Part shown: one piece after another, positions 5,744 to 12,896 of the stretch
Numbering within the stretch: the stretch's first letter is position 1
How the letters are laid out: each line of letters opens with the position of its first letter
Assembly: GCA_905373085.1 (NCBI GenBank)
Contig: CAJPRR010000053.1
Coordinates: forward strand, 1 to 12,896
Length of the DNA: 12,896 nucleotides
Direction of reading: 5' to 3'
DNA from: an uncultured Selenomonas sp.
GTDB lineage: Bacteria > Bacillota > Negativicutes > Selenomonadales > Selenomonadaceae
The notes under the pieces: model-generated
Told to the model about the DNA's origin: nothing
Database searches by the model: none
Seen by the model: the letters and a program-made list of their open reading frames with translations, nothing else
Position numbers and translations under genes: made by a program

Positions 5744-8121
5744 GAGAAAAACCCGTTTTGCAAACCTGCAAGCTCAAAATTTTCGGCATCGTGCAGGGCG
5801 TCGGCTTTCGCCCTTTCGTCAGCCGCACGGCGAATGCGCTCGGCGTCACAGGAGACGTCTGCAACAAAGGATCCTATGTAGAGGTTCGCGCTCAAGGCAC
5901 AAAGGGCGCTTTGCAGAATTTTCGCAGGAAACTCGAAACAGAACCGCCCGAACGCGCAGTCATATTGAAAATCCTGCAAAATTCCATGGAAGAAGCCCCA
6001 TGGTTCCGCGATTTCCAAATCGTCGAAAGCGCCCACGAGAGCGGTGACGTTTTCGTTTCGCCCGACATCGCCATCTGTCCCAAGTGTCAAACCGAGCTTT
6101 TCGACAAAACTGACCGCCGCTATCTCCACCCGTTCATCAACTGCACCTCATGCGGCCCTCGCCTCACCATCCTCGACTCCATGCCCTACGACCGCGAGCG
6201 CACGAGCATGGGAGCGTTCCCCATGTGCCCGGCCTGCCGCTACGAATACACCCATGCCGAAACGCGCCGCTACGACGCGCAGCCCGTATGCTGCAACGAC
6301 TGCGGGCCGCACGTCTATCTCTTGGGCGGCGAAGAGCGCGACCATACCGCGATCACACGCGCAAGGCATGTGCTGCAGGAGGGCGGCATCGTAGCCGTCA
6401 AGGGCATCGGCGGCTTTCACCTCGCCTGCGATGCAAGAAACGAAGCGGCCGTGCAACGACTGCGCGAGCGCAAAAAACGTCCACAGAAGCCCTTCGCCGT
6501 CATGCTGCGCGGCCTCGACGCCGTGCGGCGCGAGTGCCGCCTCAGCGACGCACAGAAAGCGCACCTCGACAATCACCAAAAGCCCATCGTGCTGCTGGAA
6601 AAAAGCGGCAGCGGAAAAATCGCTGCAAGCGTCGCACCCGCAATGCCCTCGCTCGGCGTCATGCTGCCCTACACGCCTCTGCACCTTCTGCTCTTTTCCT
6701 TGCCCGACGAAGTCGCTGATTTCACAGATTGCCTCGTCATGACGAGCGGCAACCCTTCGGGGGCGCCGATCTGCCGTACGGACGAGGACGCACTCGACGC
6801 GCTTTCTTCCATCGCCGACCTCATCCTCTCGCACGACCGCGAGATCCGTCTGCGCGCCGATGACAGCGTCATGGATTTCTACGACGGTGCGCCTTATATG
6901 ATTCGGCGCAGCCGCGGCTACGCGCCGCTTCCCTTGATGCTCTCTGCCGATTTTCAAGGCTCGGTTCTCGGCATCGGCGGCGAACTCAAGAACACCTTCT
7001 GCCTTGCCAAAAATTCGCTCTTCTATCCTTCGCCCTACCTTGGCGATATGAGCGACCTGCGCACCCTCCAAGCTCTGCGTCAAGCCCTGCCGCGCATGGA
7101 ACGGCTGCTCGCCATCAATCCTGTCGCCGTCGCCGCCGACCTGCACCCGCGCTACGAGACAAGCCGCTTTGCAGAAACCTTGGGGCTTCCCGTTTTCAAG
7201 GTACAGCACCACCACGCGCACGTGCTCTCCGTCATGGCGGAGAACGATCACCTCGCCCCCGTCATCGGCGTGAGTTTCGACGGCACGGGCTACGGTACGG
7301 ACGAAACGATCTGGGGCGGCGAAATCCTGCTCTCTACGACGCGCGATTTTCAAAGGATCGCCTCCCTTGCGCCCTTCTTCCATGCCGGCGGCGACCTCGC
7401 CGCTCGCGAAGGCTGGCGGCTCGCCGTTTCCTTGCTCCATCTTTGCTGCGGCAGGGACGACGCCCTCGTCCTCAGCCAAGAACTTGAACTTGCGACAGAA
7501 AAAAAGGCCTCGTCCGTCATCTTCCAACAGGAACACGGCCTGAACACGACGATTTCGACGAGCGCGGGGCGGCTCTTCGACGCCGTCAGCGCCTTGCTCG
7601 GCATCCGCCGCATCTCCACCTATGAGGGGGAAGCCGCCGTATACCTGCAATTTGCGGCCGAAGCCGCCGAAAAGGCTGGCAAGTCTGCACAAGCGGACGC
7701 GCTGCTCGCACGCTGGAAAGCGGACGGCACGCTCCAAGCTCCGCCGACAGAAAGCGCCATTACGATTACGGACGGTCGCTTCCTTCTGGCATCGAACAGC
7801 CTGTTCCGCCATCTGCTGCAGCATCGTCTGCAAAAGGAACCGAGCGACCTTTTGGCGCTCGCCTTTCATCGAGGACTCGCCGCCGCCATCCGCGACGCTT
7901 GCAAAAACGCGCGTGAAATGACAGGCTGCAGCACGGCAGCGCTGACAGGCGGCGTATTTCAAAACACCCTGCTGCTGCGCCTGACGCAGCGAGAATTGGA
8001 GGACGAAGGTTTCCGCGTCCTGCATCACAGCATGATTCCGACGAACGACGGCGGCATCGCCGTCGGACAGGCGCTCTTCGCCATGCAGCAAATGCAGGAC
8101 AAGCAGAACGACCACAGATAG
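5740..8121 (+). CDS. hypF: carbamoyltransferase HypF, [NiFe]-hydrogenase maturation
   Basis: HypF uses carbamoyl phosphate and ATP to carbamoylate the C-terminal cysteine of HypE, the first step in making the cyanide ligands of [NiFe] hydrogenases. All four domains are present in this 793-residue protein. They are an acylphosphatase domain (about 10-95, IVQGVGFRPF with the catalytic Arg24), a double zinc finger (C113/C116, C135/C138, C163/C166, C185/C188, spaced CxxC-x18-CxxC-x24-CxxC-x18-CxxC), a YrdC-like domain (about 200-390, KGIGGFHLACDA and KRPQKPFAVML) and a Kae1-like carbamoyltransferase domain (HHHAH at 490-494, FDGTGYG around D514, GGVFQN near 738). Length and motifs are normal, so it should be active. 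The start at 5740 has only a weak ribosome site but gives the expected N-terminus. It is first in a two-gene operon with hydF. Confidence 0.96.
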   Translation: MREKPVLQTCKLKIFGIVQGVGFRPFVSRTANALGVTGDVCNKGSYVEVRAQGTKGALQNFRRKLETEPPERAVILKILQNSMEEAPWFRDFQIVESAHESGDVFVSPDIAICPKCQTELFDKTDRRYLHPFINCTSCGPRLTILDSMPYDRERTSMGAFPMCPACRYEYTHAETRRYDAQPVCCNDCGPHVYLLGGEERDHTAITRARHVLQEGGIVAVKGIGGFHLACDARNEAAVQRLRERKKRPQKPFAVMLRGLDAVRRECRLSDAQKAHLDNHQKPIVLLEKSGSGKIAASVAPAMPSLGVMLPYTPLHLLLFSLPDEVADFTDCLVMTSGNPSGAPICRTDEDALDALSSIADLILSHDREIRLRADDSVMDFYDGAPYMIRRSRGYAPLPLMLSADFQGSVLGIGGELKNTFCLAKNSLFYPSPYLGDMSDLRTLQALRQALPRMERLLAINPVAVAADLHPRYETSRFAETLGLPVFKVQHHHAHVLSVMAENDHLAPVIGVSFDGTGYGTDETIWGGEILLSTTRDFQRIASLAPFFHAGGDLAAREGWRLAVSLLHLCCGRDDALVLSQELELATEKKASSVIFQQEHGLNTTISTSAGRLFDAVSALLGIRRISTYEGEAAVYLQFAAEAAEKAGKSAQADALLARWKADGTLQAPPTESAITITDGRFLLASNSLFRHLLQHRLQKEPSDLLALAFHRGLAAAIRDACKNAREMTGCSTAALTGGVFQNTLLLRLTQRELEDEGFRVLHHSMIPTNDGGIAVGQALFAMQQMQDKQNDHR

Positions 8122-8134
8122 AAAGGAGCTTTCC

Positions 8135-9340
8135 ATGGGACTCAACGATACGCCCTCAGGCGAACGGCTGCACATCGGCTTCTTCGGCCGCCGCAACGCC
8201 GGGAAATCCAGCCTCATCAATGCCATCACGGGACAGGAAGTCGCCGTCGTCTCCCCCGAAAAGGGTACGACGACCGACCCTGTGACAAAAGCGATGGAAC
8301 TGCTGCCGCTCGGTCCCGTCCTCCTCATCGACACACCGGGCTTTGACGATACGGGCGCCTTGGGCGAACTCAGAGTCAAGCGAACGCGCCGCATCCTGAA
8401 CAAGACGGATATTGCCGTCCTCGTTCTCGACGCCGCTGCAGGCATGACATCGGTTGACGAGGAACTGCTGCAGATTTTTCGCGAGAAGGACATCCCCCAT
8501 CTCATCGTCTGCAACAAATGCGATGACGAAGAGCCTCCTTCCTCTGCCGGCGATGAAAGCATCCTCCATGTCAGCGCCATGAAAAAGCTCGGCATAAACG
8601 AGCTGAAAGAACGCTTGAGCCGGATTACGCCGCAAAAAAAGCCCCGCGCTTTCGTGCGTGACCTGCTTTTTCCGCACGCTCTCGTCCTGCTCGTCACGCC
8701 CATGGACAAGGCGGCGCCGAAAGGCCGTCTCATCCTGCCGCAGCAGCAAGCGATTCGCGACATCTTGGAAGCAAGAGCCCTTCCTCTCGTCTGTCAGGAG
8801 ACGGAGATTTCCGCTGCACTTGACAGCTTGAAGAACGCGCCCGATCTCGTCGTATGCGACAGCCAGATTTTCAAAAAAGCTGCCTCTTCCATACCCGAAT
8901 CCATCCCTCTGACCTCCTTCTCCATCCTCATGGCGCGTTACAAGGGCTTTCTTTCTGATGCCGTAGATGGCGTCGCCGCCCTCCCTCGCCTCACGGACGG
9001 CGATACCGTACTCATTTCCGAGGGCTGCACGCACCACCGTCAATGCAACGACATCGGCACGGTCAAGATTCCGCATTGGCTCACAGAGCACACAAAGAAG
9101 AAACTGATTTTTGAAACCTCAAGCGGCCAGACCTTCCCCGAGGATCTGCAAAAGTATCGTCTCATCGTCCACTGCGGCGGCTGCATGCTCAATCAGCGCG
9201 AGATGCTCTATCGCATGAAATGCGCAAAAGATCAAGGCGTGCCCATGACGAACTACGGCACGCTCATCGCTCATCTGCACGGCGTCCTGCAGCGCAGCCT
9301 GGAAATCTTCCCGTATCTCGTCAACCGTCTAAAAAAATAA
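8135..9340 (+). CDS. hydF: [FeFe]-hydrogenase maturation GTPase HydF
   Basis: HydF is the scaffold on which the two-iron subcluster of the [FeFe]-hydrogenase H-cluster, assembled with HydE and HydG, is held before delivery to HydA. The N-terminal TrmE-Era-like GTPase domain has G1 GRRNAGKS (18-25), G2 threonines at 45-47, G3 DTPG (66-69), G4 NKCD (127-130) and G5 SAMK (147-150). A middle dimerisation region follows. The C-terminal iron-sulfur domain has C298 and H300 (CTH), then C347 and C350 (HCGGC), with 46 residues between H300 and C347; this fits the family pattern CxH-x46-53-HCxxC. Length (401) is typical. AAAGGAG lies six bases before the ATG, 13 bp after the hypF stop, so the two are co-transcribed. 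hydE and hydG are not in the window. Confidence 0.96.
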   Translation: MGLNDTPSGERLHIGFFGRRNAGKSSLINAITGQEVAVVSPEKGTTTDPVTKAMELLPLGPVLLIDTPGFDDTGALGELRVKRTRRILNKTDIAVLVLDAAAGMTSVDEELLQIFREKDIPHLIVCNKCDDEEPPSSAGDESILHVSAMKKLGINELKERLSRITPQKKPRAFVRDLLFPHALVLLVTPMDKAAPKGRLILPQQQAIRDILEARALPLVCQETEISAALDSLKNAPDLVVCDSQIFKKAASSIPESIPLTSFSILMARYKGFLSDAVDGVAALPRLTDGDTVLISEGCTHHRQCNDIGTVKIPHWLTEHTKKKLIFETSSGQTFPEDLQKYRLIVHCGGCMLNQREMLYRMKCAKDQGVPMTNYGTLIAHLHGVLQRSLEIFPYLVNRLKK

Positions 9341-9346
9341 ACCATC

Positions 9347-9397
9347 AAACAAAAAATCCGCACAATACCTCTTGTACTTGGCATCGTGCGAATTTTT
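9347..9397. terminator. terminator between convergent hydF and azlD
   Basis: An 18-position stem (9352-9369 with 9380-9397) encloses a 10-nt loop. Read on the minus strand it is fully paired, with three G-U wobbles, and is followed by a T-rich tract, so it is primarily the terminator of the azlCD operon. Read on the plus strand the same three positions are A-C mismatches, giving a weaker hairpin for hydF. The azlD stop codon overlaps the stem. Confidence 0.8.
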
Positions 9398-9707
9398 ATT
9401 TGATGAAGACAAACTCCATCAAGAATACGACAGCACAGCAGGCTGCGGAAACTTGGAAAAGGCTCGCGCCAACCCAGGCGAGCGCTATGCCTGCCAGAAG
9501 AGCCGCTCCCCCTGCCGCAGGTATCTGCGTGGCCTCGACGATGGCGGGAAAGGTCATGACAGCCAAGGTCACATAGGGCACGTAATAGAGAAAAGAACGC
9601 AGGCAACGGTTCTTGATTGGGCGGCGCAGGAGCGTCAGCGGCACGAGGCGGATGGCGAGCGTCACGGCGGTCATGACGAGGATGTAAAGGACAATGTCAT
9701 GCTTCAT
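9396..9707 (-). CDS. azlD: AzlD-family small subunit of branched-chain amino acid exporter
   Basis: A 103-residue integral membrane protein with about four hydrophobic segments: residues 5-25, 40-58, 65-82 and 84-102. The early RLVPLTLLRRPI and later FLYYVPYVTLAVMTFPAI segments resemble the AzlD family (compact size; Arg and Pro in the first helix; Tyr-Val-Pro before the second). With AzlC it forms a two-component exporter; in Bacillus subtilis overexpression confers azaleucine resistance. The ATG at 9707 overlaps the azlC stop (ATGA), with GGAGG about 15 bases upstream, so it is co-translated. Substrate is inferred from the family only. It is the last gene of the operon. Confidence 0.88.
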   Translation of the reverse strand: MKHDIVLYILVMTAVTLAIRLVPLTLLRRPIKNRCLRSFLYYVPYVTLAVMTFPAIVEATQIPAAGGAALLAGIALAWVGASLFQVSAACCAVVFLMEFVFIK

Positions 9708-10447
9708 CTATCATTTTCCCCCTCCGCTTCCCGCAAGGGAAAGAGCCGCGCTGCCGCACCTGAAATGAGCACGGTAAGCACGATCGTCCGCGATGATGCG
9801 GAAAGCTCCGAAATAAAAGGAAGACTCGCCGCCAGAAAGCTCATGACGAAGCTGATGAATACAAGACCTAAAACAATCCTGTTCTCTTTCCCCGGCGGAA
9901 TGATGATGGCGATGAACATGCCGTAAAGCGCCACGCTCAAGGCGCTGAGCAAGGCCGGCGGCAGGATGTCGCCCGCCACGATGCCGAGCGATGTGCCCAA
10001 AGCCCAAACGGGGACAGCGAGCGCCATCGCGCCGTAATTGTAAGCAGGCTGCAGGAAACCTTGGCGCGAAATCGCTATGCCGAAGATCTCATCTGTAACG
10101 CCGAAGCCTACTCCAAGGCGATGATAAAACGGCGTCGCAGGAGAACACTTCTGGCTGAGCACGCAGCTCATGAGCATGTAGCGTGCATTCGCCACGAGCG
10201 TGATCGCCGCCATTTCCCAATATGGCGCGTCGGAAGCGATGACGGTGAACGCCGCATACTCTCCGGCAGAGGCGAGGTTGAAGAAGCTCGCGACAAAGCC
10301 ATCTACCGCATCAAGCCCCGCATTGTGCGCTGTGATGCCGAGCGTAAAGCTCACGACGAGGTAGCCGAGCGCGATCGGCGTGCCGTCGCGCATGCCTTCG
10401 CGAAAAAGCTGCCGATTTGTTTTCTCGCCGCTGGGCGTCTCCGTCAT
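9704..10447 (-). CDS. azlC: AzlC-family large subunit of branched-chain amino acid exporter
   Basis: A 247-residue inner-membrane protein, normal length for AzlC. Family features: an early charged segment (RQLFREGMRDGTPIALGY, 13-30), the ASAGEYAAFTVIA helix, ANARYMLMS, and the GVTDEIFGIA motif typical of AzlC proteins. It is followed by several hydrophobic helices to the C-terminus. It is expected to export branched-chain or related amino acids together with AzlD. It overlaps the thioesterase gene upstream by ATGA (no strong ribosome site of its own, so probably translated by re-initiation) and azlD downstream by ATGA. Substrate has not been shown from sequence. Confidence 0.92.
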   Translation of the reverse strand: MTETPSGEKTNRQLFREGMRDGTPIALGYLVVSFTLGITAHNAGLDAVDGFVASFFNLASAGEYAAFTVIASDAPYWEMAAITLVANARYMLMSCVLSQKCSPATPFYHRLGVGFGVTDEIFGIAISRQGFLQPAYNYGAMALAVPVWALGTSLGIVAGDILPPALLSALSVALYGMFIAIIIPPGKENRIVLGLVFISFVMSFLAASLPFISELSASSRTIVLTVLISGAAARLFPLREAEGENDR

Positions 10448-10836
10448 TTCACCGACACTTTGTTCATGAATTTCTCACGATTCACGAGGACGCGTTCATG
10501 CAGACCCTCGCCGATCTCTCCCGCCTCATCAAAAGCCTTGACGGCAAAGGTAACCTGGCGTCCGTCGAAGCTCTTGACCTCCGCTTCAGCATGCACGCTG
10601 CGTCCTAAAGCCGTCGCCGCCTTATGACGGATGTTGAGTGAAATGCCCACCGAAGTCCAATCGGACGGCACAAGCTCGTCAACAAGCTCCGCTGCCGCCT
10701 GCTCCATCAATGCGGTCATCGCGGGCGTGGCGAATACAGGCAAAGAACCGCTCTTCATCGCGATGGCGGTATTCGCCTCCGTCACCTTTGCTGCAGCCTC
10801 GCGTTTCATACCTGCTTCGATCTTCGTTTCCACCAT
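10444..10836 (-). CDS. FlK-type hot-dog acyl-CoA thioesterase
   Basis: A 130-residue single-domain hot-dog protein. It follows the fluoroacetyl-CoA thioesterase FlK of Streptomyces cattleya through VFATPAMTALMEQA, the GISLNIRHKAAT segment and GEGLHERVLVNREKF. The FlK catalytic residues Thr42, Glu50 and His76 correspond, with identical spacing, to T37, E45 and H71, and the conserved Gly69 to G64. The phenylalanine at FlK position 36, linked there to fluorine recognition, corresponds to serine 31, so a general short-chain acyl-CoA substrate is more likely than fluoroacetyl-CoA. GGGGGAG lies six bases before the ATG. It sits 53 bp after murI and overlaps azlC by ATGA. The FlK comparison is from memory of that protein. 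Confidence 0.88.
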   Translation of the reverse strand: MVETKIEAGMKREAAAKVTEANTAIAMKSGSLPVFATPAMTALMEQAAAELVDELVPSDWTSVGISLNIRHKAATALGRSVHAEAEVKSFDGRQVTFAVKAFDEAGEIGEGLHERVLVNREKFMNKVSVK

Positions 10837-10889
10837 GGTGAACTCCCCCTATAAAATCTTTCCGCAACATCCTATGAATTGCCTGAATC

Positions 10890-11660
10890 TCATAACGCAT
10901 AGAGCCTCTTTAAACGCTCGACATAGTTCGGGTCGCTGCTGCTGCTCAGCCACTCGATCGCGCCCTTCTGCCCGCTTTCCTGCAGAGCATCGGCTTCCCG
11001 CAAACGACGCTTCAGTTCGCGTGCCGTCCCCGCCGCGCCGTCAAAGATCTGTACGTCTTGCCCCACGACCTCTCGAATCGCCTCGCGCACAAAAGGAAAG
11101 TGCGTGCAGCCAAGGACGACGCAATCGACGGGCATCTGCAATACGCTTGAAAAACGCTCTTCCAGATACTCGTGCAAAGCTCTTGAATGAATTTCGCCGC
11201 GCTCGACGAACTCCACAATCTCAGGGCACGGCAGTTTGACGATCTCCCCCGCATCCTTGAATCGCGCCACGAGACGCGCAAACTTCTTCTGCCTGAGCGT
11301 CGCATGCGTCGCCATGACGACGACGCGCGGTTTTTCGCGGCTCAAAATTGCAGGCTTCAGCGCCGGTTCCATGCCGATGATCGGCATCTGCCTGTATCTT
11401 CGGCGCAGCGGCGCACAGGCGGCGCTCGTCGCCGTATTGCAGGCAAGGACGACGGCCTTGACCCCTTCTGCCGCCATGCGGTCGACCTGCGCCGTCGTCA
11501 AGGCGCGGATCTCTCGCTCCGTCCGCTCGCCATAAGGCGCATGAGCGGCATCGCCGAAATAGATGAAATCCTCCGCCGGCAGAAGGGAAACAAGTTCGCG
11601 CAGCACGCTGACACCGCCGAGTCCCGAATCAAAAACGCCGATGGGCTGCTCCTTTTTCAC
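10890..11660 (-). CDS. murI: glutamate racemase
   Basis: MurI converts L-glutamate to D-glutamate for peptidoglycan precursors in the cytoplasm. The 256-residue protein (from the GTG at 11660) has IGVFDSGLGG (7-16) with the catalytic Asp11/Ser12, YFGDAAHAPYG (34-44), VLACNTATS with catalytic Cys74, and VVLGCTHFPF with the second catalytic Cys185 followed by His187. The frame is open to an ATG at 11735, but that codon lies in the -35 box of the promoter, ahead of the predicted transcript start. The GTG just before KKEQPIGVFDSG gives the usual family N-terminus, with GGAAG directly upstream as a modest ribosome site. It is the first gene of a likely operon with the thioesterase, azlC and azlD. 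Start confidence is lower than function. Confidence 0.93.
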   Translation of the reverse strand: MKKEQPIGVFDSGLGGVSVLRELVSLLPAEDFIYFGDAAHAPYGERTEREIRALTTAQVDRMAAEGVKAVVLACNTATSAACAPLRRRYRQMPIIGMEPALKPAILSREKPRVVVMATHATLRQKKFARLVARFKDAGEIVKLPCPEIVEFVERGEIHSRALHEYLEERFSSVLQMPVDCVVLGCTHFPFVREAIREVVGQDVQIFDGAAGTARELKRRLREADALQESGQKGAIEWLSSSSDPNYVERLKRLYAL

Positions 11661-11706
11661 GTTCTTCCATGCACCCTTTCCATACGCCAAGAACCGCCAC
11701 CTACAT

Positions 11707-11735
11707 ATTTTAATGAGTTTGCCGCGAAAAATCAA
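11707..11735 (-). promoter_or_regulatory. promoter of the murI operon
   Basis: TTGATT (11735-11730) and TAAAAT (11712-11707) are separated by 17 bp. Transcription would begin near 11700, about 40 bases before the GTG start of murI. It lies back to back with the divergent promoter at 11753-11781. Confidence 0.7.
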
Positions 11736-11752
11736 CCGCGTACAGTGTTTCC

Positions 11753-11781
11753 TTTACAACCTTCCCCAAAAAATATATAGT
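11753..11781 (+). promoter_or_regulatory. promoter of the acyltransferase gene
   Basis: TTTACA (11753-11758) and TATAGT (11776-11781) are separated by 17 bp, each matching consensus at five of six positions. Transcription would start near 11788, giving a leader of about 35 bases with GGAGG at 11811-11815. Confidence 0.7.
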
Positions 11782-11822
11782 AGGATATGCATTATGTTAA
11801 AATCTTTCCTGGAGGTTTTCCT

Positions 11823-12896
11823 ATGGCAAAGCAACATCTCGCCGCCATCGAGTACATCCGCGGCATCTCCATGCTCGGCGTCATCGGCATCCATGTCGGC
11901 TCGCAATACTTGATGAATCCCGCATCCAACGCACATCTGACGGCGCTCTTCGAGATTGCCACGCGCTTCAGCGTGCCCATCTTCTTCTTTATTTCCGCCT
12001 TCGGCATCTTTTACAATATGGATCTCGACAAGCCCTTCAGCTATCGCCGCTTCCTGCAAAAGCGCTCACGCGCCGTCGTCCTGCCCTATCTCGTCTGGTC
12101 GCTCTTCTACCTCCTGCACGACGGCTGGCTTTACCACGTCGGCTTTCCGGCGCCGCTCTCGCTCGCGTCCCTCATTTTCTTCGGCAATGCCAAGTACCAG
12201 CTTTACTTCCTCGTGATCCTCATCTGGTTTTATCTCCTCATGCCGCTTTGGATCCCCCTTGTCAAGCGCATCAACGGCAAAGGGCTCTTCCTCCTCTTCG
12301 TGCTGCAGGTCGCCTTCGACTATTTTTCAAGCTTCAATGTTGCCTTCAATACCATGGTCTACGGCATGGAAAACCCCGTGCTCAAGAGCTTCCTGCTCTA
12401 TCGCCTCAACTATTGGGTGCTGCACTACGTCTTCATCTTCATCATCGGCGGCTATCTCGCCGTGCATTTCGACGATTTCAAGACATTTATGCACAACCAT
12501 CGGAAAAGCATCTGCCTCTTTTTCGCAGCATCCCTCTCAGGACTGCTTGGCTATTATTACTTTCTGCTCGCTTTCCGCAACTATACGCAGATGGACGCCA
12601 TCAACACGGCGCATCAGCTTTGCCCGCTCGGCATCATCTACACCCTCGCCGCCTCCATCTTTTTCTTCACCGTGTTCACCGAGCAGCGGTATCCGCAAAT
12701 GCTCAACCCCCTCTTTTCTCTCCTAGGCAAGCACTCGTATTTCGCCTACCTCGTCCACCCGCTCTTCATCGGCTACATGATGCTCGCGCTCGAAAGATAC
12801 GGCGTCATCATGACAGCGCCCAAGGCAATCGCTTTTTATCTCGCAACTGTCGTCCTTTCCATCGCGGCGGCTGCAATCACCCGCTCCATCGGAGAA
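11823..12896 (+). CDS. acyltransferase-3 family membrane protein, C-terminus missing
   Basis: The frame runs open from the ATG at 11823 to the right window edge (358 codons seen, no stop). The start has GGAGG seven bases upstream. The first helix carries AIEYIRGISMLGVIGIHVGS (8-27), the signature of the OafA/WecH/YiaH acyltransferase-3 family, with conserved R13 and H24. About nine to ten hydrophobic helices follow (for example near 46-63, 83-95, 109-143, 150-168, 196-215 and 230-250). Such proteins transfer acetyl or other acyl groups to cell-surface polysaccharides, lipids or antibiotics; the substrate cannot be read here. Length so far fits a family size of 340-400, so little is missing. 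It is divergent from murI, another envelope gene, but I see no specific link. Confidence 0.88.
   Translation, partial: MAKQHLAAIEYIRGISMLGVIGIHVGSQYLMNPASNAHLTALFEIATRFSVPIFFFISAFGIFYNMDLDKPFSYRRFLQKRSRAVVLPYLVWSLFYLLHDGWLYHVGFPAPLSLASLIFFGNAKYQLYFLVILIWFYLLMPLWIPLVKRINGKGLFLLFVLQVAFDYFSSFNVAFNTMVYGMENPVLKSFLLYRLNYWVLHYVFIFIIGGYLAVHFDDFKTFMHNHRKSICLFFAASLSGLLGYYYFLLAFRNYTQMDAINTAHQLCPLGIIYTLAASIFFFTVFTEQRYPQMLNPLFSLLGKHSYFAYLVHPLFIGYMMLALERYGVIMTAPKAIAFYLATVVLSIAAAAITRSIGE

Noticed and set aside
6148..8763. 871-codon open frame on the minus strand across hypF and hydF
   Set aside because: It is antisense to two genes with intact family motifs. Its translation is rich in Arg, Ser and Ala without domain motifs, as expected from the GC-rich third codon positions of the real genes.
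11661..11735. Longer murI start at the ATG 11735
   Set aside because: That ATG lies within the predicted -35 box, upstream of the transcript start, and would add 25 residues before the normal family N-terminus.
1..12896. CRISPR array, tRNA, insertion sequence or prophage signals
   Set aside because: No regularly spaced direct repeats, cloverleaf-like sequences, transposase-like proteins or terminal inverted repeats were found; gaps between genes are short and explained by promoters, a riboswitch and terminators.

Overview
The window looks like a chromosomal segment of an anaerobic, GC-rich Firmicute of the class Negativicutes, with a Selenomonas/Mitsuokella-type organism most likely. The evidence is the combination of a heterodimeric methylmalonyl-CoA mutase (succinate-propionate fermentation), hydrogenase maturation genes, a long-form glutamine synthetase, AzlCD, strong AGGAG-type ribosome sites and consensus sigma-A promoters. 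This assignment is inferred from gene content; no ribosomal RNA or other marker is present.

Layout, left to right. (1) 1-3197, minus strand: mutA and mutB (small and large mutase subunits, translationally coupled, mutB cut by the window edge). They are preceded by a roughly 410-nt leader with a cobalamin riboswitch and two tandem intrinsic terminators. (2) 3191-3537, plus strand: a small gene of unknown function, transcribed divergently from a promoter whose -35 box overlaps that of mutAB. (3) 3554-5654, minus strand: a 628-residue glutamine synthetase with its own promoter, separated from the small gene by a bidirectional terminator. (4) 5694-9340, plus strand: hypF and hydF, 13 bp apart, pairing a [NiFe]-hydrogenase ligand-synthesis protein with an [FeFe]-hydrogenase scaffold GTPase. 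(5) 9347-11735, minus strand: a probable four-gene operon, murI, a FlK-type acyl-CoA thioesterase, azlC and azlD; the last three genes are joined by two ATGA overlaps. It ends at a hairpin convergent with hydF. (6) 11753-12896, plus strand: an acyltransferase-3 membrane protein, divergent from murI and cut by the right edge.

How it fits together: most of the genes serve anaerobic carbon, electron and nitrogen metabolism. The mutase interconverts succinyl-CoA and methylmalonyl-CoA, HypF/HydF prepare hydrogenases for electron disposal, glutamine synthetase assimilates ammonia, and AzlCD exports branched-chain amino acids. The most interesting regulatory signal is the cobalamin riboswitch in front of a B12-dependent enzyme, followed by a visible terminator/antiterminator switch. 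No mobile element, CRISPR array, rRNA or tRNA was seen.
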